Shown piece after piece: positions 25,160-37,849 of a stretch of 64,000 nucleotides of DNA. A program made the position numbers and the translations under genes. Positions within the stretch are counted from its first letter, which is position 1. The number at the start of each line of letters is the position of its first letter. Origin of the DNA: Anarhynchus alexandrinus. Its lineage: Eukaryota; Chordata; Aves; Charadriiformes; Charadriidae. The notes beneath the pieces are model-generated. The model had not been told where the DNA came from, ran no database searches, and saw only the letters and a program-made list of their open reading frames with translations. The stretch lies in NCBI GenBank assembly GCA_008711295.1, contig VUYV01000047.1:530212-594211 (forward strand). Direction: 5' to 3'.

Positions 25160-25487
25160 CGCCTCCGCCCCTTCCCGCCGAACCCAGCCCAGCCAACCGC
25201 CTCCTCCAGGGGACGCCGGCGCACAGCCCAGCGCTGAGGGCCCCTCGCTCGGGCTGCCCCGGGGCTGCCGGTACCGCGGGTACCGCCACCCTCCCCTTCC
25301 CGCCCTGCCAGCCCTCCCGCCAGGCGGCCCCGCTCCCCTTTTCCCGGCGGCGGGCGGCCGGCCGGCATCGCGGCAGCCCAGGCATCGCGCCGGGCGCCTG
25401 TGCGCGGGGAGCTGCGGAGGCCCCCGGGCGGTGCCGCCCGCCCCTGAGCGGGCGGTTGGTCGGCGGTGGCGGGGCGGGCGGGCGGCG
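25160..25487 (+). promoter_or_regulatory. CpG-island promoter and 5' UTR of LRR1
   Basis: GC-rich, CpG-dense sequence without TATA leading into the LRR1 start codon. The transcription start cannot be fixed from sequence. Confidence 0.6.
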
Positions 25488-25673
25488 ATGCGGCTGCAGT
25501 GCGAGGTGGAGGTGATCAGCCGGCTCCTGCCCACCTGCGGGCTGCGGGGCCGCGGCCGCGGCACCAGGGCGCTCCTCTCGCTCGGCCGCCCGCCCGGACG
25601 GGCGCGGGACGGCGGCGGCGGCGTTTACCTCATGGTGTGCACGGCGCGGGACCGGGTCGGTGCTCGCTACAAG
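25488..25673 (+). CDS. LRR1: LRR1 coding exon 1
   Basis: Codes for residues 1-62 and ends in phase 0 at cgctacaag|gtgggg. It is very GC-rich, as expected inside a CpG island. Confidence 0.95.
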
Positions 25674-28600
25674 GTGGGGACCGGAGCGGGGCGAAGGGGG
25701 GGGGGAGGACCGGGAGCGGGGCGGGTTCCCTCCTCCCGCCGCGGCTGCTGATGTCCCGCCGTGCCCCGCAGGTGCAGGAGAACATCGAGCGGTTCTTCAC
25801 CCGGTTCGTGGAGGAGGGCAAGGCCACCGTGCGCCTCCGGGAGCCCGCCGTGGACGTCTGCCTCAGTAAGGTGGGTGCGGGGCCCGCGGCTGCCGGGCCG
25901 GGACACGGCGGAGGGGTCGGTGCTGGTCCCCGGGCGTGGGGTCCGTCCGGCGAATGCCACACAGAGACTAAGTCTTGTCTTAACAGCCTCACTTGGCCTC
26001 CTGCGATTTTGGCACAGGAGGTGTAGGCGAGGCGGCACGGAGGAGCTTGGCTTTGTATGTCCTCAACAGGCTACGGCAAAAAGGGAGATACTAAGAAACC
26101 TCATTTTGTGCCGGGAAGGCTGAGCCCGGCTGCTTTGCAGAGCTGCGTTCTGTTTCTCCCTTATCCTCCTCCCTCTGGAGCAACAGCAGGAGCAGAAAAG
26201 TCCATTTTCCCTGTAGTTCTTCACCTTTTATTTAGAAAGCAACAACTTTTTTTTTCATCTCTCTGATTCAGCATCTTGCTCTTTGGCCATGGGTTGTATC
26301 AAACAGGTCGTTGCTTACAGTCTGTCTAACTAAAAACTGGAAAGTGTTCATGTCTGAGTGGATAAGCAGTGTCCCCGCTGTGGTTTTCAAAGCTGGAGAC
26401 GCACAGTATGGATCAGCACTACAGGCACCATCTGGCCTTAATGCTTAGCTGATGGTTGGACTCAACAACGTATTTGTTTACAGTTCATAGGATGTTTGGA
26501 AGCTGTTAAAATGTTTTTAATAACGCTAAATTCACCACCACCACCACCCCCCCCGAAAAAAAATGACACATTAACAGTCAATTTTTATATTGTTAATTTT
26601 TCTTCTATGCCTGTTCCAGTAATCTTTTGTAGCCTTGTGGAAAAGGAAAGCAGGACGGCTCTTCTAAAACCTTAGAGTTAGGATGTCTAAATACAAGGAA
26701 ATAATACTTATTTTTTGTTTGGAAAATCACGTTGACTTGCTGTTGCGACTGTGGTTCTTTGGCCTGAAGGAGATCCTTTAATAATTTCAGTGATGTCAGA
26801 CTGAGCAGCTGTAATCAGGAGTGGTGAAGCTTACTCCTTCAGAAGCATCTGGTTTTCCCAAAGGGGCTGTCTAAGGAGAAATGTGCAGAGTGTGTTTAAA
26901 CTGCAGCTGCAACAGGCACCGACAACAGTCTTGCCAGAGCGGAGTGAAGCTCGAGGCAGGCTGCGAGGTCTCCTGGAGAAACAAGGTGAATGAATCTGTA
27001 CTCAGGACAGTGATTTACTGAAAAGAAAACAAATATGACCCATCAAGAAAGAAAAAGCGCTTGTTTTATTGGGAATAAGGCCAATAACTGAGTATAGACC
27101 TGAATATAGTTGTGGTAGCCTAAGATTTTGCAGAATGTGGCGCAGGACAATGGTGATCGGGAAATACCTTGTCTGTGCAAGAGTGAAGACTATAGTGGAA
27201 AGGAAGGCAGCCTTAATTCGATGATGAGAGCAATTCCCCTTACAGGGTTAAATAGAAAAGAAGCTCTGTGTGTCCAAATCTAATTAAATTAAGTTTTTAT
27301 TGTCAGAAGCAAATGTGCTCTGTATCATGCAAAAAAGAAAACTCACACATGTTGCATTAGATCCAGAATAACTTCTTTTTCTATGTCCTTTGCTCTGAGT
27401 ATTTCTGCTGAAGAGTGAGAAGTCAAAAAAGCTTTATCTTGGAACAAAGGTACAAAAGCAGGCCTGTTGTAGGAGGATCTACTAGTAGTATAAAATTGGA
27501 AAGGAAAGGTCTGTGTCTTAGTGCTACAAGATCTAATTTAAACCATTTATAGGGCCTGTAAGGAAACTGTGTGACAGATATTCTTTCAGTGTGGGTAGTA
27601 ATTTAGTTAACAACTCTCTCTATTGTTTTCTATATGAGAAGATAGTCCGCACGGTTGTTAGACTGAAAAGAAAGTCTCAACTGAATCTAATGAAGCAGGA
27701 GTTAGAATAATGACCAGAGTTGCTCCGAGGAGGCTAGATCCTTGCTCCCCACTTTTAACATCAGGCTCACCCCCCGTACTGTCAAGCTCAAGGAACAAAT
27801 CCACTAAATTCTTCCAAAGCCAATGATAACATATATTCCTCTTAAACGCTCCAAATCTGGAAACCCAATTTAAGATTATTGATAATTTTTCCATAGCGTT
27901 TCTGCTAGTCTTTCATAATTTCATTACAGAAAGGCTTCTTAACTCTCAAAGAGGGACAAAAACTTTGTAGAAGAGAGATTTCCAGGTATACATATGCCGA
28001 TTGCGTGCAGCTACCATGCAAAACGCCACTCTTTGTACTCTGCCAGGTGGTGCGTTTTGCTGCATCCAGCCACATCAAAAATTAAGTTGAGAAACGTTGG
28101 TCTGGAGCATTCAACCCTGGAGCAAAAATAATAAAATCACTGTGGGTTGGTTTTTGTTTTTTTTTTTTCTTCAGCAAGCCTGTGCCTGCTGCATTGCATG
28201 CAAAGTCTGAAATCCGTGTAATCTCTGATTGCCTTGTCATCATCCATTTAGTTCTGAAACAAGGGACTTGTAAGGCATTAACACACATTAACCTCTTTTC
28301 CCAACATCTTTTCTGTGGCTGAGACTTCAGACTTGCTGCAGAAAGCTGTGTCCTGAGCGCTTCCAACTAATTCTTTGCCTTTTTTCTTAGATGTATCTTG
28401 GTATTTGTCTCAAGATAGTCAAGGTTTCTCAACAGCAAAGTTTACAGATACTACATTACTTTTACGAAGGTATTGTGGAGGAGATGTGTCTCAAGGATTC
28501 AAAATACAAAGTACTCTTATTTTCAAGTCACGTGAACAGTGTAAACTTATTCTTAACATCCTAGAGCTTTTGGCTACAAGAAACCGGTATCTGTTGTGTC

Positions 28601-31600
28601 TCATGCTTTGAGATCAAAGAAATATTGCCTGTACCTCAATTCTAATGTATAGTTAGTTATTTTACTTGGTCTTTACAGATCTGGAGGACTTTTTCTCCTT
28701 ACTTCCAAATTTAGTTAGCTACTTATTACCCTTGGAAACATCATGAATTTGCCTGTAGTTAGGGGGAGTCCCATATCTAGATGTTTTAGTTAGATTGGTT
28801 GAGATAATGAACACTGGTGGTCTTGGATAACAAAGGTTTTCGATGTGCAACTTGCTCATCTCTGGAGATTATCACATCAGGAGTTAAGAGAATAGATGTG
28901 CATGGGATGATTAAGGAGACCGGTCATTAGGTTAGCAATGTAGTCAAATATGTTTGACCTTTATTGTCTTTATATCACATTAGCATCCAGAAGTTTCCAA
29001 GATCATTGGTGCTAGGTGCTTGTAGTGTATGATGTAAGCTAGTTCTGGACACTCTAGAATTTGGTATAAACAAATACATTTAGGAGCCAGATTGTCTTTC
29101 AGGTGCAGAAAATGGGTGTCCCTAGGCTTGGACAAGATACAGCTGGGAACAGAGTGCAAACCTCTCAACTGTCAGAGCCATGCCAAAACTCCAAGTTTGT
29201 TCTTTCCTGCAATGAAAGATGACTTTTTTTTGTATGGATGCATCATGCTTTTTATTTTAGAATTCACTTTACAGCTTAGTGTCTGTCAGCTGCACTTCAG
29301 CTAGAGTACAGACTTGCAAGAAAATTTTGAAGAGAAATATTTGGTCACCCTCCTATTCGTAAAAGTTGATAATACCAGTACAACAAGTGTGTTGCAGCTT
29401 TCTTGACTTTTATTTAAAATACAGGTCATCTGATACTCCATTAATTTCACACTCTGTCCTTACTGCCACTATGTTATATCTCACCTAAAGCAAAATTGGT
29501 CAGTTTTTTGCAGGACCGCAAATAATTATCTTCTTGTTTGATGCAGGCACAACCAAAAAGAACTGTGTGTGACCAGAAGCACTTACTTAACCTGCCTTGA
29601 AAGGCAGCACTTACTTAAGAAGCACTTACTTAACCTGCCTTTCCACCTACCTTTAAGTTTAAATTTAACCTCAGCTTCCATCCATTTCCTTCTTAGCAAC
29701 TTTCAGAAATGATTGTCTCAAGTTTTAGATCTCTGATTTCCCCATGTGTGTTTTCATAAACTGTCCCTTTATCATGCTGCAGGTTAGGAAGATCACGGTG
29801 CATCAGGCTTTTTTTTCTGTACTTTATTTTCAGCTGTGAATTCAGTGCTTTGTTCCTTTTCTGAGTAATGCCACACAGTTTGTTTGATCTAGATTATTCA
29901 GAGAGGTCGTAACTTCTCATTCAAATTGCATGCCATTTGTTCTTAAATACTGTAAACAGCACGTCAACCTAATAAGCCTCACTTGTTTCCCTTTCCCATT
30001 TCATTGCCCTGCTGAGTTAGTAGCTCCTGATACATGTACAAAATAGTTCAGAAAATGTTAGTACAAATAAGCACAAGAATAACGAACTTTTCATTCCAAA
30101 TTTGTGTTTTCCTGTAGGCAAATGCCAGCAATTTAAAGAATTTCCTTTCAGCTGTGAGACTGGCTCACCAAGGGACCGACATAGGAGCTCTCCCGCTCTC
30201 AGCTTTGGTACCAGCAAAGACCTCAGAAGTTGAAAAACCCAAGACAAAAATGATCATAACTTCAAGAAGGGACTATCCTCTTACCAAAAACTTTCCTTAC
30301 TCCCTCGAACATCTCCAAGCCTCGTACTGCAAACTTGCTCGGATCGACATGCGTGTGCTTTGTTTGAAGAAACTCCGAAAACTAGACCTAAGTCATAATC
30401 ATATTAAGCAGCTGCCAGCTACGATTGGTGACCTGATCTGTCTTCAGGAGCTTAATTTGCACAACAATCACCTGGAGTCATTCAGTGGGGCTCTGTGCAA
30501 CTCCACCCTTCAGAAATCTCTTCAGTTCTTGGACCTCAGCCAAAACAAAATTAAGGCACTTCCAATTCAGTTTTGCCAGCTGCGAGAACTTGTTAATTTA
30601 AAGCTCGATGACAATGAGTTGATTAGGTTGCCATTCAAGATTGGCCAGTTAGATCATCTACGCTTTCTGTCAGCAGCTCGAAACAAACTTCCATTCTTGC
30701 CCAGCGATTTTAGGAAACTCTGTCTTGAGAACTTGGATCTGTTTGGAAATCCTTTTGAGCAGCCTAATCCGCTTGTTCCCAACATACAACTGAAAATACC
30801 ATTGACTTTATTAGAGTGTGCTGCAAGAGCAACCATAAATTACAGGTAAGAGTAGCACAATGGGTAGACATTGCACCTACCCCATTTCAAACTTCTCGAG
30901 TCTAAACTTTCCTGACTTGATATTTTTCCTGTCGGTGGCGATTGCTCTTCGCCTCTTAAAAATCATGAGGTTAAAGTTGCTTTGAATTCCACTTGTAAAA
31001 CCACCCCTTTATTATACAAGATAACACAGTAATGGGTGACACGGAAACATTTAGAGAAAGCTATAGGTTGAAGTGTTTTTATCCACAAAATTGGGGCACC
31101 ATAAAAGAATATTCTTGCCCAACCGAGAATCAGTTCTACAACCCTGAATCAATTCTGGCATTTTGTGTGGAGGAGCTTGCATTACAGTGGATTTTGTCGC
31201 ATGGATCATATTTTGTGTTGGGCTTTAGTTCAGAAATTGCTTTCAAACCTGGTTGCCCTTTGTCCTATGCTCACACTAAAGTACACTAAAACTGTGTGTA
31301 TTACCCATGAGCCTGTCGCTGTCCCTTCCCGTGTGAGAGCAGTGTGTTGGCAGAAGGTAACCTACCATACAGCTCCTCATTACAGACATGGACCGCTCTG
31401 CCCCTGCTTGAGAGGGGACCTTACACAAGCCAAGTAGTGTTAGAAAGGTACCACCAGGTGGCTTCTCAGAGGCCCAGTGTCACGCTGGAGTTGGCATTGC
31501 CTGCTGAGGGCTTCTCCCTACCTTAGCTTTTCCTTGAGCTGTTAATTTCCTTTGGTGTTGGAGTGAGGGTTTTCTTTCTTCAGCAGAGAAGCCCAGTTCT

Positions 31601-33707
31601 GAGGTAATTTATTATTATTTCACCCAAGTAACCACCATCCTTGCCAGGCTGCTGTTCGTTATCAGTTTTCTCCCCTTCCCCCACGCCGCTTACATAGCTC
31701 TGCCTGCATGCCGCTGCCTGTGATCCTTCCGGAACCAGCTGCTGCTACTCCCACCCTGTTCTGGGTGGAAAGGGAGCAAGAAGATGGAAAAGAGTCACGG
31801 GTACGGACAGGGGGTGAGAGACAGACTTGAAGTGTTCCTAATCAACATTCTGTGCCCACTCCTGCCCTGGGGGTGGGGAGCGCCCCATAAACCTGGGTTA
31901 ATTGCTCAGAAGTCTGTGCTAAAGGTGTCCACAGGCACGCAGGGCACACCCTGGAAATGAGCTGAGCAGCCAAATGTTCTGGTTCAAAACTCAGCCACTT
32001 CTGACCTTGCTGATTTTATTACAGTAATTAAACTCCACGTGTCTCCTTTCCCGACTTTATAGAAATTGCAGTGGTTTCGATATAGATATTATTAGGGCAT
32101 GTTTTTTTCTAGAGAATATAGTCACTCAACACTGGTCAGATTTTGGTGCTGAGTTACATTACCGGAGTACTTAAGGATACCCAAGTCATTAACCCAGTCC
32201 CTGGCCCCCACGCAACAGGCTTTAAGAAAATGGAACCACAACAAAGGCTTTCTGCTCCAGGAGTCTCAGTGAGACAAGGAGCAGTGGAAACAGTCCCCTT
32301 GCCCAGGGGTCTGTGATTATTAGGAGACAGCATTGGTCAGAGTGCTCCTGATTATCTTAAATGGAAAAGGAAAAAAAAGAAAAAGTCTGACAAGTGGGCA
32401 ACAGACATTCTGTCTGCCATTCACCGGATGTGAGAATTAACAAAGAATGAGAAATAGGAGTGATGATGGGCTGTAAAAACGTTAAGAGGGGAAGAAAACA
32501 GAAGGAGGGAAGATGCGAAAGCAAATGTTTGGAAATCAGTCTTCATAGTGGCATTCTGGGCAAGTACCAGAGCTGTGATGGTGCTTTTCCTGATGGGAAG
32601 AAAGGATGTCCTGAAATTGAGGTGGTGAAAAAAAAAACCCACAGGAGTCTTAGCTATGTGAATGATGGTATGTAGAAAGAATTGGGAATATGTAGGTGTA
32701 GTCGGGATGTGACTCAGTGAGATCTGTTCTGTGAGTCTCGAGTGACAGCTGGCACTGGCGATACCCACACTTTGAAGTCAACAAAGTACTTCAGGGAAAT
32801 TACTTATTTTGTACCCCAAACATAATGCTGCTCTGCTGCGAATTTAAAAAGAAGCAATTCCTGTTCCTGTCTCTGGATGTCATTATTGACATGATGGATG
32901 AAAAGAGTGGTATATCAAGAGAACCTTAATTTATTGCCTGCAATGTAGTACTACTGTAAAAAGGCTCATTGTATCTCCTGTTTCCTCCGGATACAATATT
33001 TTTACGCTACTACCAGAGCGTGGAGTAGATTGTGGGTGCTTTGTTAGGCCAGGATGAAATGCAGTGATCTTCCTGGCTAATGTGAGGCAACATCAGGTAC
33101 GTGCCCAGTTGACTCGTTATTCTCAGTCTTCTTTTTAATTCTCTTAATTCTCCATCACTGTGGTACAGGCTGTTACGATTTGTGTGAACTCCCTGGTTCT
33201 TGTTGCAGTGTCTTCTGGACAGGTTCTTGGTATTTAGGGGTCAGGAACATAGTTGCATGTTTTCAGTGACTGTCTTGGAAAGTGGCATTTAATTCCTAAC
33301 CAGTCCAATACTGCAAGTGGCAAAATTTCAAATTTGCCTTGTCTATGATCTCAGAAAGGCGTTTTTTCCAGCTGGTGCATATGGCATGTCACTGTGTTTG
33401 AGTGACAGTGGTTAATTTCGTAGTGAATTCACACTTGCTCCTCTTGTTCAACAGAATCCCTTATGGTTGTCATCTCCTTCCTTCTCACCTCTGTGAAGAT
33501 CTGGAAGTGGCTAAAACATGCCAGTGCGGAAGTGCCTGTCTGAGCAGCTTCATTCAGATCACGGTGACCATGAATCTCCATCACGTAGCTCACACCGTGG
33601 TCCTCGTGGATAACATGGGAGGTACGGAAGCACCCATCATCTGCTACTTCTGTTCTCTAGACTGCTATTCCCAGTTCCTGGATAGGTACTTGCAGAGTAA
33701 CGGGTGA
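25488..33707 (+). CDS. LRR1: LRR1, leucine-rich repeat receptor of the CUL2 ubiquitin ligase
   Basis: LRR1 (PPIL5) is the substrate receptor of CRL2-LRR1. In vertebrates this ligase ubiquitylates MCM7 so that the CMG helicase is removed when replication forks terminate. Coding exons are 25,488-25,673, 25,772-25,870, 30,118-30,845 and 33,455-33,707, all GT-AG, giving 421 residues against about 414 in human. The N-terminal region (residues 1-95, MRLQCEVEVISRLL...) matches the PH-like part of the family. Leucine-rich repeats occupy about residues 180-300 (LRKLDLSHNHI, LQELNLHNNHL, LQFLDLSQNKI, LVNLKLDDNEL, LRFLSAARNKL). The C-terminal part (PLTLLECAARA..., IPYGCHLLP) is where the family binds Elongin BC and CUL2. 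Two cysteine clusters, CQCGSAC and CYFCSLDC, may form a small metal site (inference). The start was chosen because MRLQCEVEV aligns with the human MKLHCEVEV start. AATAAA lies at 33,909. Confidence 0.97.
25772..25870 (+). CDS. LRR1: LRR1 coding exon 2
   Basis: Codes for residues 63-95, starting VQENIERFFTRFVEEGKATV. It is almost identical to the human ENIEQFFTKFVDEGKATV. Both borders are phase 0 and the intron before it is only 98 bases. Confidence 0.97.
25871..30117 (+). other. LRR1 intron 2
   Basis: A 4.2-kb intron with no recognised repeat family. It holds a possible cryptic exon at 28,391-28,611 and a local direct duplication at 29,576-29,642. A polyhistidine-like CAC run followed by C8 lies at about 26,535. 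Confidence 0.8.
29576..29642. repeat. Short local direct duplication
   Basis: The word gaagcacttacttaacctgc followed by ctt occurs twice, starting at about 29,577 and 29,620, with a partial copy (gcagcacttacttaa) between them. This is a recent small tandem duplication inside the LRR1 intron. Confidence 0.85.
30118..30845 (+). CDS. LRR1: LRR1 coding exon 3 (leucine-rich repeats)
   Basis: A large exon starting after cctgtag and coding for residues 96-338, which include all the leucine-rich repeats. It ends within an Arg codon (AG|A) at tacag|gtaag. Confidence 0.97.
30846..33454 (+). other. LRR1 intron 3
   Basis: A 2.6-kb intron. No repeat family, nested gene or RNA gene is recognised. Confidence 0.8.
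33455..33707 (+). CDS. LRR1: LRR1 coding exon 4 (C-terminal)
   Basis: Codes for IPYGCHLLPSHLCEDL through to the stop. It includes the conserved MNLHHVAHTVVLVDNMGGTE stretch and the two cysteine clusters. Confidence 0.97.
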
Positions 33708-33908
33708 CCGTTATTGGGCGCAAAAGCTCTGCCTGAAGTTCTGTCCAGTGATGGAGGACCCTGAAATTGTTTTCTCCTTGTTACTCACTCGTGCTGTCAT
33801 AGGGCATTTGCTGCAGATAGGAAATGTCAGTCTTGCAGTGAGGGGGCACTGTCAGCCTGATCCAGTGGCCTGACTGTCCCTCCACCACTAGAGTCTCTCT
33901 TTGGTTGG

Positions 33909-33914
33909 AATAAA
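33909..33914 (+). promoter_or_regulatory. LRR1 poly(A) signal candidate
   Basis: AATAAA about 200 bases after the stop codon. A weaker ATTAAA at 34,439 could give a longer 3' UTR. Confidence 0.55.
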
Positions 33915-33929
33915 AGGCGATGCTTAGCT

Positions 33930-36900
33930 TGAATGAATCTTTCTTAGAATGTATTTTGCTTGCTTTTTCCTATTACTGTGACTTTGTTCAGAGTATCATG
34001 ACAGTTTTCTTTGTTTCGTGGTGTAAGTGGTTTCTTGCTAGGAGAAGGAAGGTGAGCGTATATCAAACTGCTTTGCTTGCTTACACTTGAGGCTCTGAAC
34101 TCTGCCTATGGAAGATGACTGTGTTGACTTTATCACTGGACTGGACTCTTCCCGACTTGTTTACTGTAGAGCAACTTGGTAGGGTGCTATGAGAAGAAAT
34201 TACAGTGTGAGCAGTTCAAAACTGGTCATGCAATTCCAGGTGCTTCTTTTTAAAAAGTTCTGTTATAACGTTCTCACTTCAAGCAGGGACCAGCACTGCT
34301 GGTTTTTTACCAGAGCAAATGTTTTTGGTTTTATCTCTTTGTGATACAAGAAATGTTTTTTTTCTAATTATGTGACCTAAACTTTGTTTCTGAACTCTCA
34401 TGTTTTAAAGATTCTTGAATTGTTCACTCTGACAACTTATTAAATCTTGAAACCCTTCTATGTACATGTGAATTGTGTTTTCCCTAATGAGTTTTTCATC
34501 CAGTGCGTTCTAGGGATTAGCTCCTGGCCTTTTTCCTGGTGAAGATACCGAAATACTTGAGAGTATCCACACACCCTTATTTCATGTCTTGTCAACTGGT
34601 CTGTGGCTGAGCTATTGAAACAGCATGGAACAAAAGTCCCTTAAGAAGTCTTTGGGTATCCCATGCCCTGGGACACGTGATGGCTTGGAGGGAGCATGTT
34701 CCGCTGCTATTTTTGAAGCGGTATTGACTGCCCAGGAGTGAATTGCACATTTTGCATCTCTTTGGGTCATAGATAAGTACACCACTGTGACAATTATATG
34801 TAGTTTCAATGGGAAAACAAGATACTTGTAGTTAGTGCAGAACTGATCTAGACTGGGCTTCAAGTGACAGCCTGATGCGATGTATAGCGTGAGGAGCAGC
34901 CCGAAAGGCAGCTGCAGGCTTTGGAAGAAGGTACTGGCTTGCAGATATCACTTTTAATGTCTCCTACGTGAGCGCAACCTTCGTCCACTTTTTAAAAATC
35001 ACCAGTTTCAAACTCTTCGCTAATCTGAGACATTCACAGCAGAAGTAGATATTGAAGCACACCTACTGAGAGGCTTGGCTCTGACAAGGCCAAGAGATGC
35101 ATTTTCCTGAGGAAGAGGAACCTTTATTCTAGAAATATTGAGTGTCATTAAAATTTTCTGCAAATGTCAAAATAACTTGGACCGTGTTCTCGTCATACAG
35201 TCTTTGTAAAACAGTGACTTCTAAGCAACTACAGGAAGATTTGGAATGAATCATTTCTTATGTGTTGCTCTTCAACTACAGAGAACTTGTGAAGGAGGAG
35301 GCCAAGTGCGCCTGTTTACCTCAACACCGATCTCCAGAAAGCGCCGCAGCGCTAACCCTGGGAGGTTTTAAATAGTCATATGCTAATGCTGTTGGAAAGG
35401 GAGAGAGAGCTCGTCCTGATTGCAGCAGCCTGAAGATTACTCATTTGGAAAAATACCTTTTAGGTGGAGTGCATGATTAAGAGGAGGGAAGTGGAGTAGA
35501 CGGAGAAATTGGGCCTCCTGTGGGACTCCTCAGGAATTTTAGCTGCAGCTGCAGATGTGTGGGTGGCTGTGCAGTGGCTGAGAGCCTCCCGGGGAGCCAG
35601 CTGTGCTGGGCGGAGGAGGAAACCCACCTGCGTGGCCCGGGAGGCGAGCAGCCTGCTAGCCAGGGGTGGGCTGTGAAGTCCTGTCCGAGCCCTGCTGTGC
35701 TGGGAAAAGGGATCAGCTGGGGGGTTAAAGGCCAATGTGAAGAGGAGCGTGGCCTCTCTTGGCATGAAAGGGAGGCGGTGAACTGTGGGAAAGGGCTTTT
35801 TCTGTGGGAATGTTTTGCTGTCAGCTGTGCACGTACAGCTGTGTTTTAAATCCTCTGTGTGTACAGTGGGGTGCCATTATCTCTGAAGTGAATGTCATCC
35901 CCAAAACTGACTTGGCTTCCCTCAATCCTCTGAAACTACAGCAGCTGACGCAGCACAGAGGAGGGTGGTGGGGGGCTGCAGAAGTTCCTCCCCAGCCATC
36001 GCTGTGTTAGTACCAGAGCACCTTCTAGCAACGCTGCGATTTTCCCAGCATGCTGTGATCTCGATGTCTCCATGGAAGTGAAACACGCAGAGATTTCTAA
36101 ACTCCCTGCTTTCCCACCTTCCAAAAGATGGAGAAAAGGGAAGGCTTGTAGACCCAAGCAGAGGTGTCGAAGGGTTCTACAATGCCCCCTTGGGCAGCTG
36201 TTCCAGCCAACTTCATTTTCTCAGTGTCTTGCAATCCCCGCAAACAATCTCTCCATGCTGCAAAGCATTTGTCTCAGCAGGGTGAAGTTTTCCGATGGCA
36301 GTTCCATCCCAGAGGCAGCAGGGTGCTCGATGAGTTAGTTGGGGTTGGAGTCTTGCTGGCTGCAGAGGGACGAGTAGCCGGGGCATCGACCGTGGCATTG
36401 CTGGGGCGGCTCTGTGCCTGCGCACTGCCGAGCCGGCCCTGCCTGCTGTCAGCCAGCCGGGAGGCTGCGAAGGAGCCAACGGCCAAAGCCATTCTTCAGC
36501 ATTAGGCAAAGGCAAAGCAGAAATCCCTCCTTTCAGGAGCATCTTCTCCAGCAGTTTGCCTTGCCCGCCAGCAAGACAACTGTGGTATCTCTTAGATCCC
36601 CTTCAGCTCACGTCTCATCGCCACGCTGGGCTCGGTTGGGGAAAAGGCCAACTAGCAGGGGCAGACACCGGTATAGACAGCAAAAGAGAGGCACAGTTCT
36701 GCTGTCTGATAATGCAAACACAGGATTGTGCCTGACCCAGCTGCTGTGTCTAGGGCTTTCCATAGAGAAAAGGGGATCAGGCAAAAATCATTCCCAAAAG
36801 AAACTATTCTACCTCATTTATCATACTTGTGGGGAACTCTGTAGGGCCATTTGTGTGGTGTTTCCTATTTGTAGCAACGCGATCCGATTGAATCAAACCG

Positions 36901-37849
36901 ACTTCGTTGCAGAGCCCGGGCGCTCTCTTTTAACGAGCGCTCTTTTTTAATGCCTCGCTTGAAAACCACCCATTGTGCCCCGGGTGATTAGGAGAAACTT
37001 GCTGAGTTATGCAAAGCTCAGCTGTGATCAGCAAAGGTCAAGCCGTGAAACTCATTAAAAACATGTCCTAAGCAGAGAAGCATCGCTCCGGTCCCTCCTG
37101 TTAAATGTGGTGCCCAAGAAGTTTGGTGTTTGCCTCAGGACAGTGCAGAGTTGGGTACTGTGGGCTCAGTCACATCGGATTAAGGCAACCGATGGCTCTC
37201 GCCCAGAGTTTGAGGATGCTGTCTGATGTGAGATGCTTTTAAATGCAATGGAAACCAGCAGTTACCCATCTCATCTGGGGGAGGAAGCCTTGATGGCAGA
37301 TCTCGATTTGATACTCCTGAATGCTGCTGCAAGCTGGGCTAGCGGCAGATTGGATCGTTCTTTAATTGGCCTGATTTTGCTGTGCTGATGCCACTTTGCC
37401 TTATCCGAGTGCTTTGCGATCTCTAATGCGTTTATCTGTACTCTGCCTGTGTGATGGGGAAACCCCATTACCCCAACTGGGCGGTGTTTCAGTTGCCGGA
37501 GTTTTACCCACAGCTGTGCAAGGTGTTAGATCTGGCTCTGTGGAGGCTGCCTTCTTGGGGCAAGAAATACTTAAAATTATGGGAACTAGTATTGATGTTA
37601 ACCCAGACTAAAAAATAAACAACCCCCAAACCCGCGTGTATCAGTGCCACCCTGTGCAGGAGGAGGAGGAGGAGGTGGTAACAGCCTCCCTGAAACAGCG
37701 GTTTAGGGCTGAAAGGGGTGAGGTGCAGCAGAGTATGTAGCGAAACCCGGGGCAGGGCGCTTGGGGAAACACGGAGCTGCTGCAGGCAGACGGAGACGGT
37801 CAGAAATTCCTGATGGATACGGTTGGGATGTGCCAGTGCTGCCGTTCAC
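33930..37849. other. Intergenic between LRR1 and MGAT2
   Basis: No gene or repeat family is recognised in this 3.9 kb, apart from a possible extended LRR1 3' UTR to about 34,470. In particular I found no RPL36A-like coding sequence, the gene that occupies this interval in mammals (RPL36AL). Confidence 0.6.

Noticed and set aside
24423..25751. A 442-codon plus-strand open frame, proline/serine-rich
   Set aside because: It is produced by a stop-free C-rich minisatellite, crosses an N in poly-C and runs into LRR1 exon 1 and its intron. No independent protein is supported.
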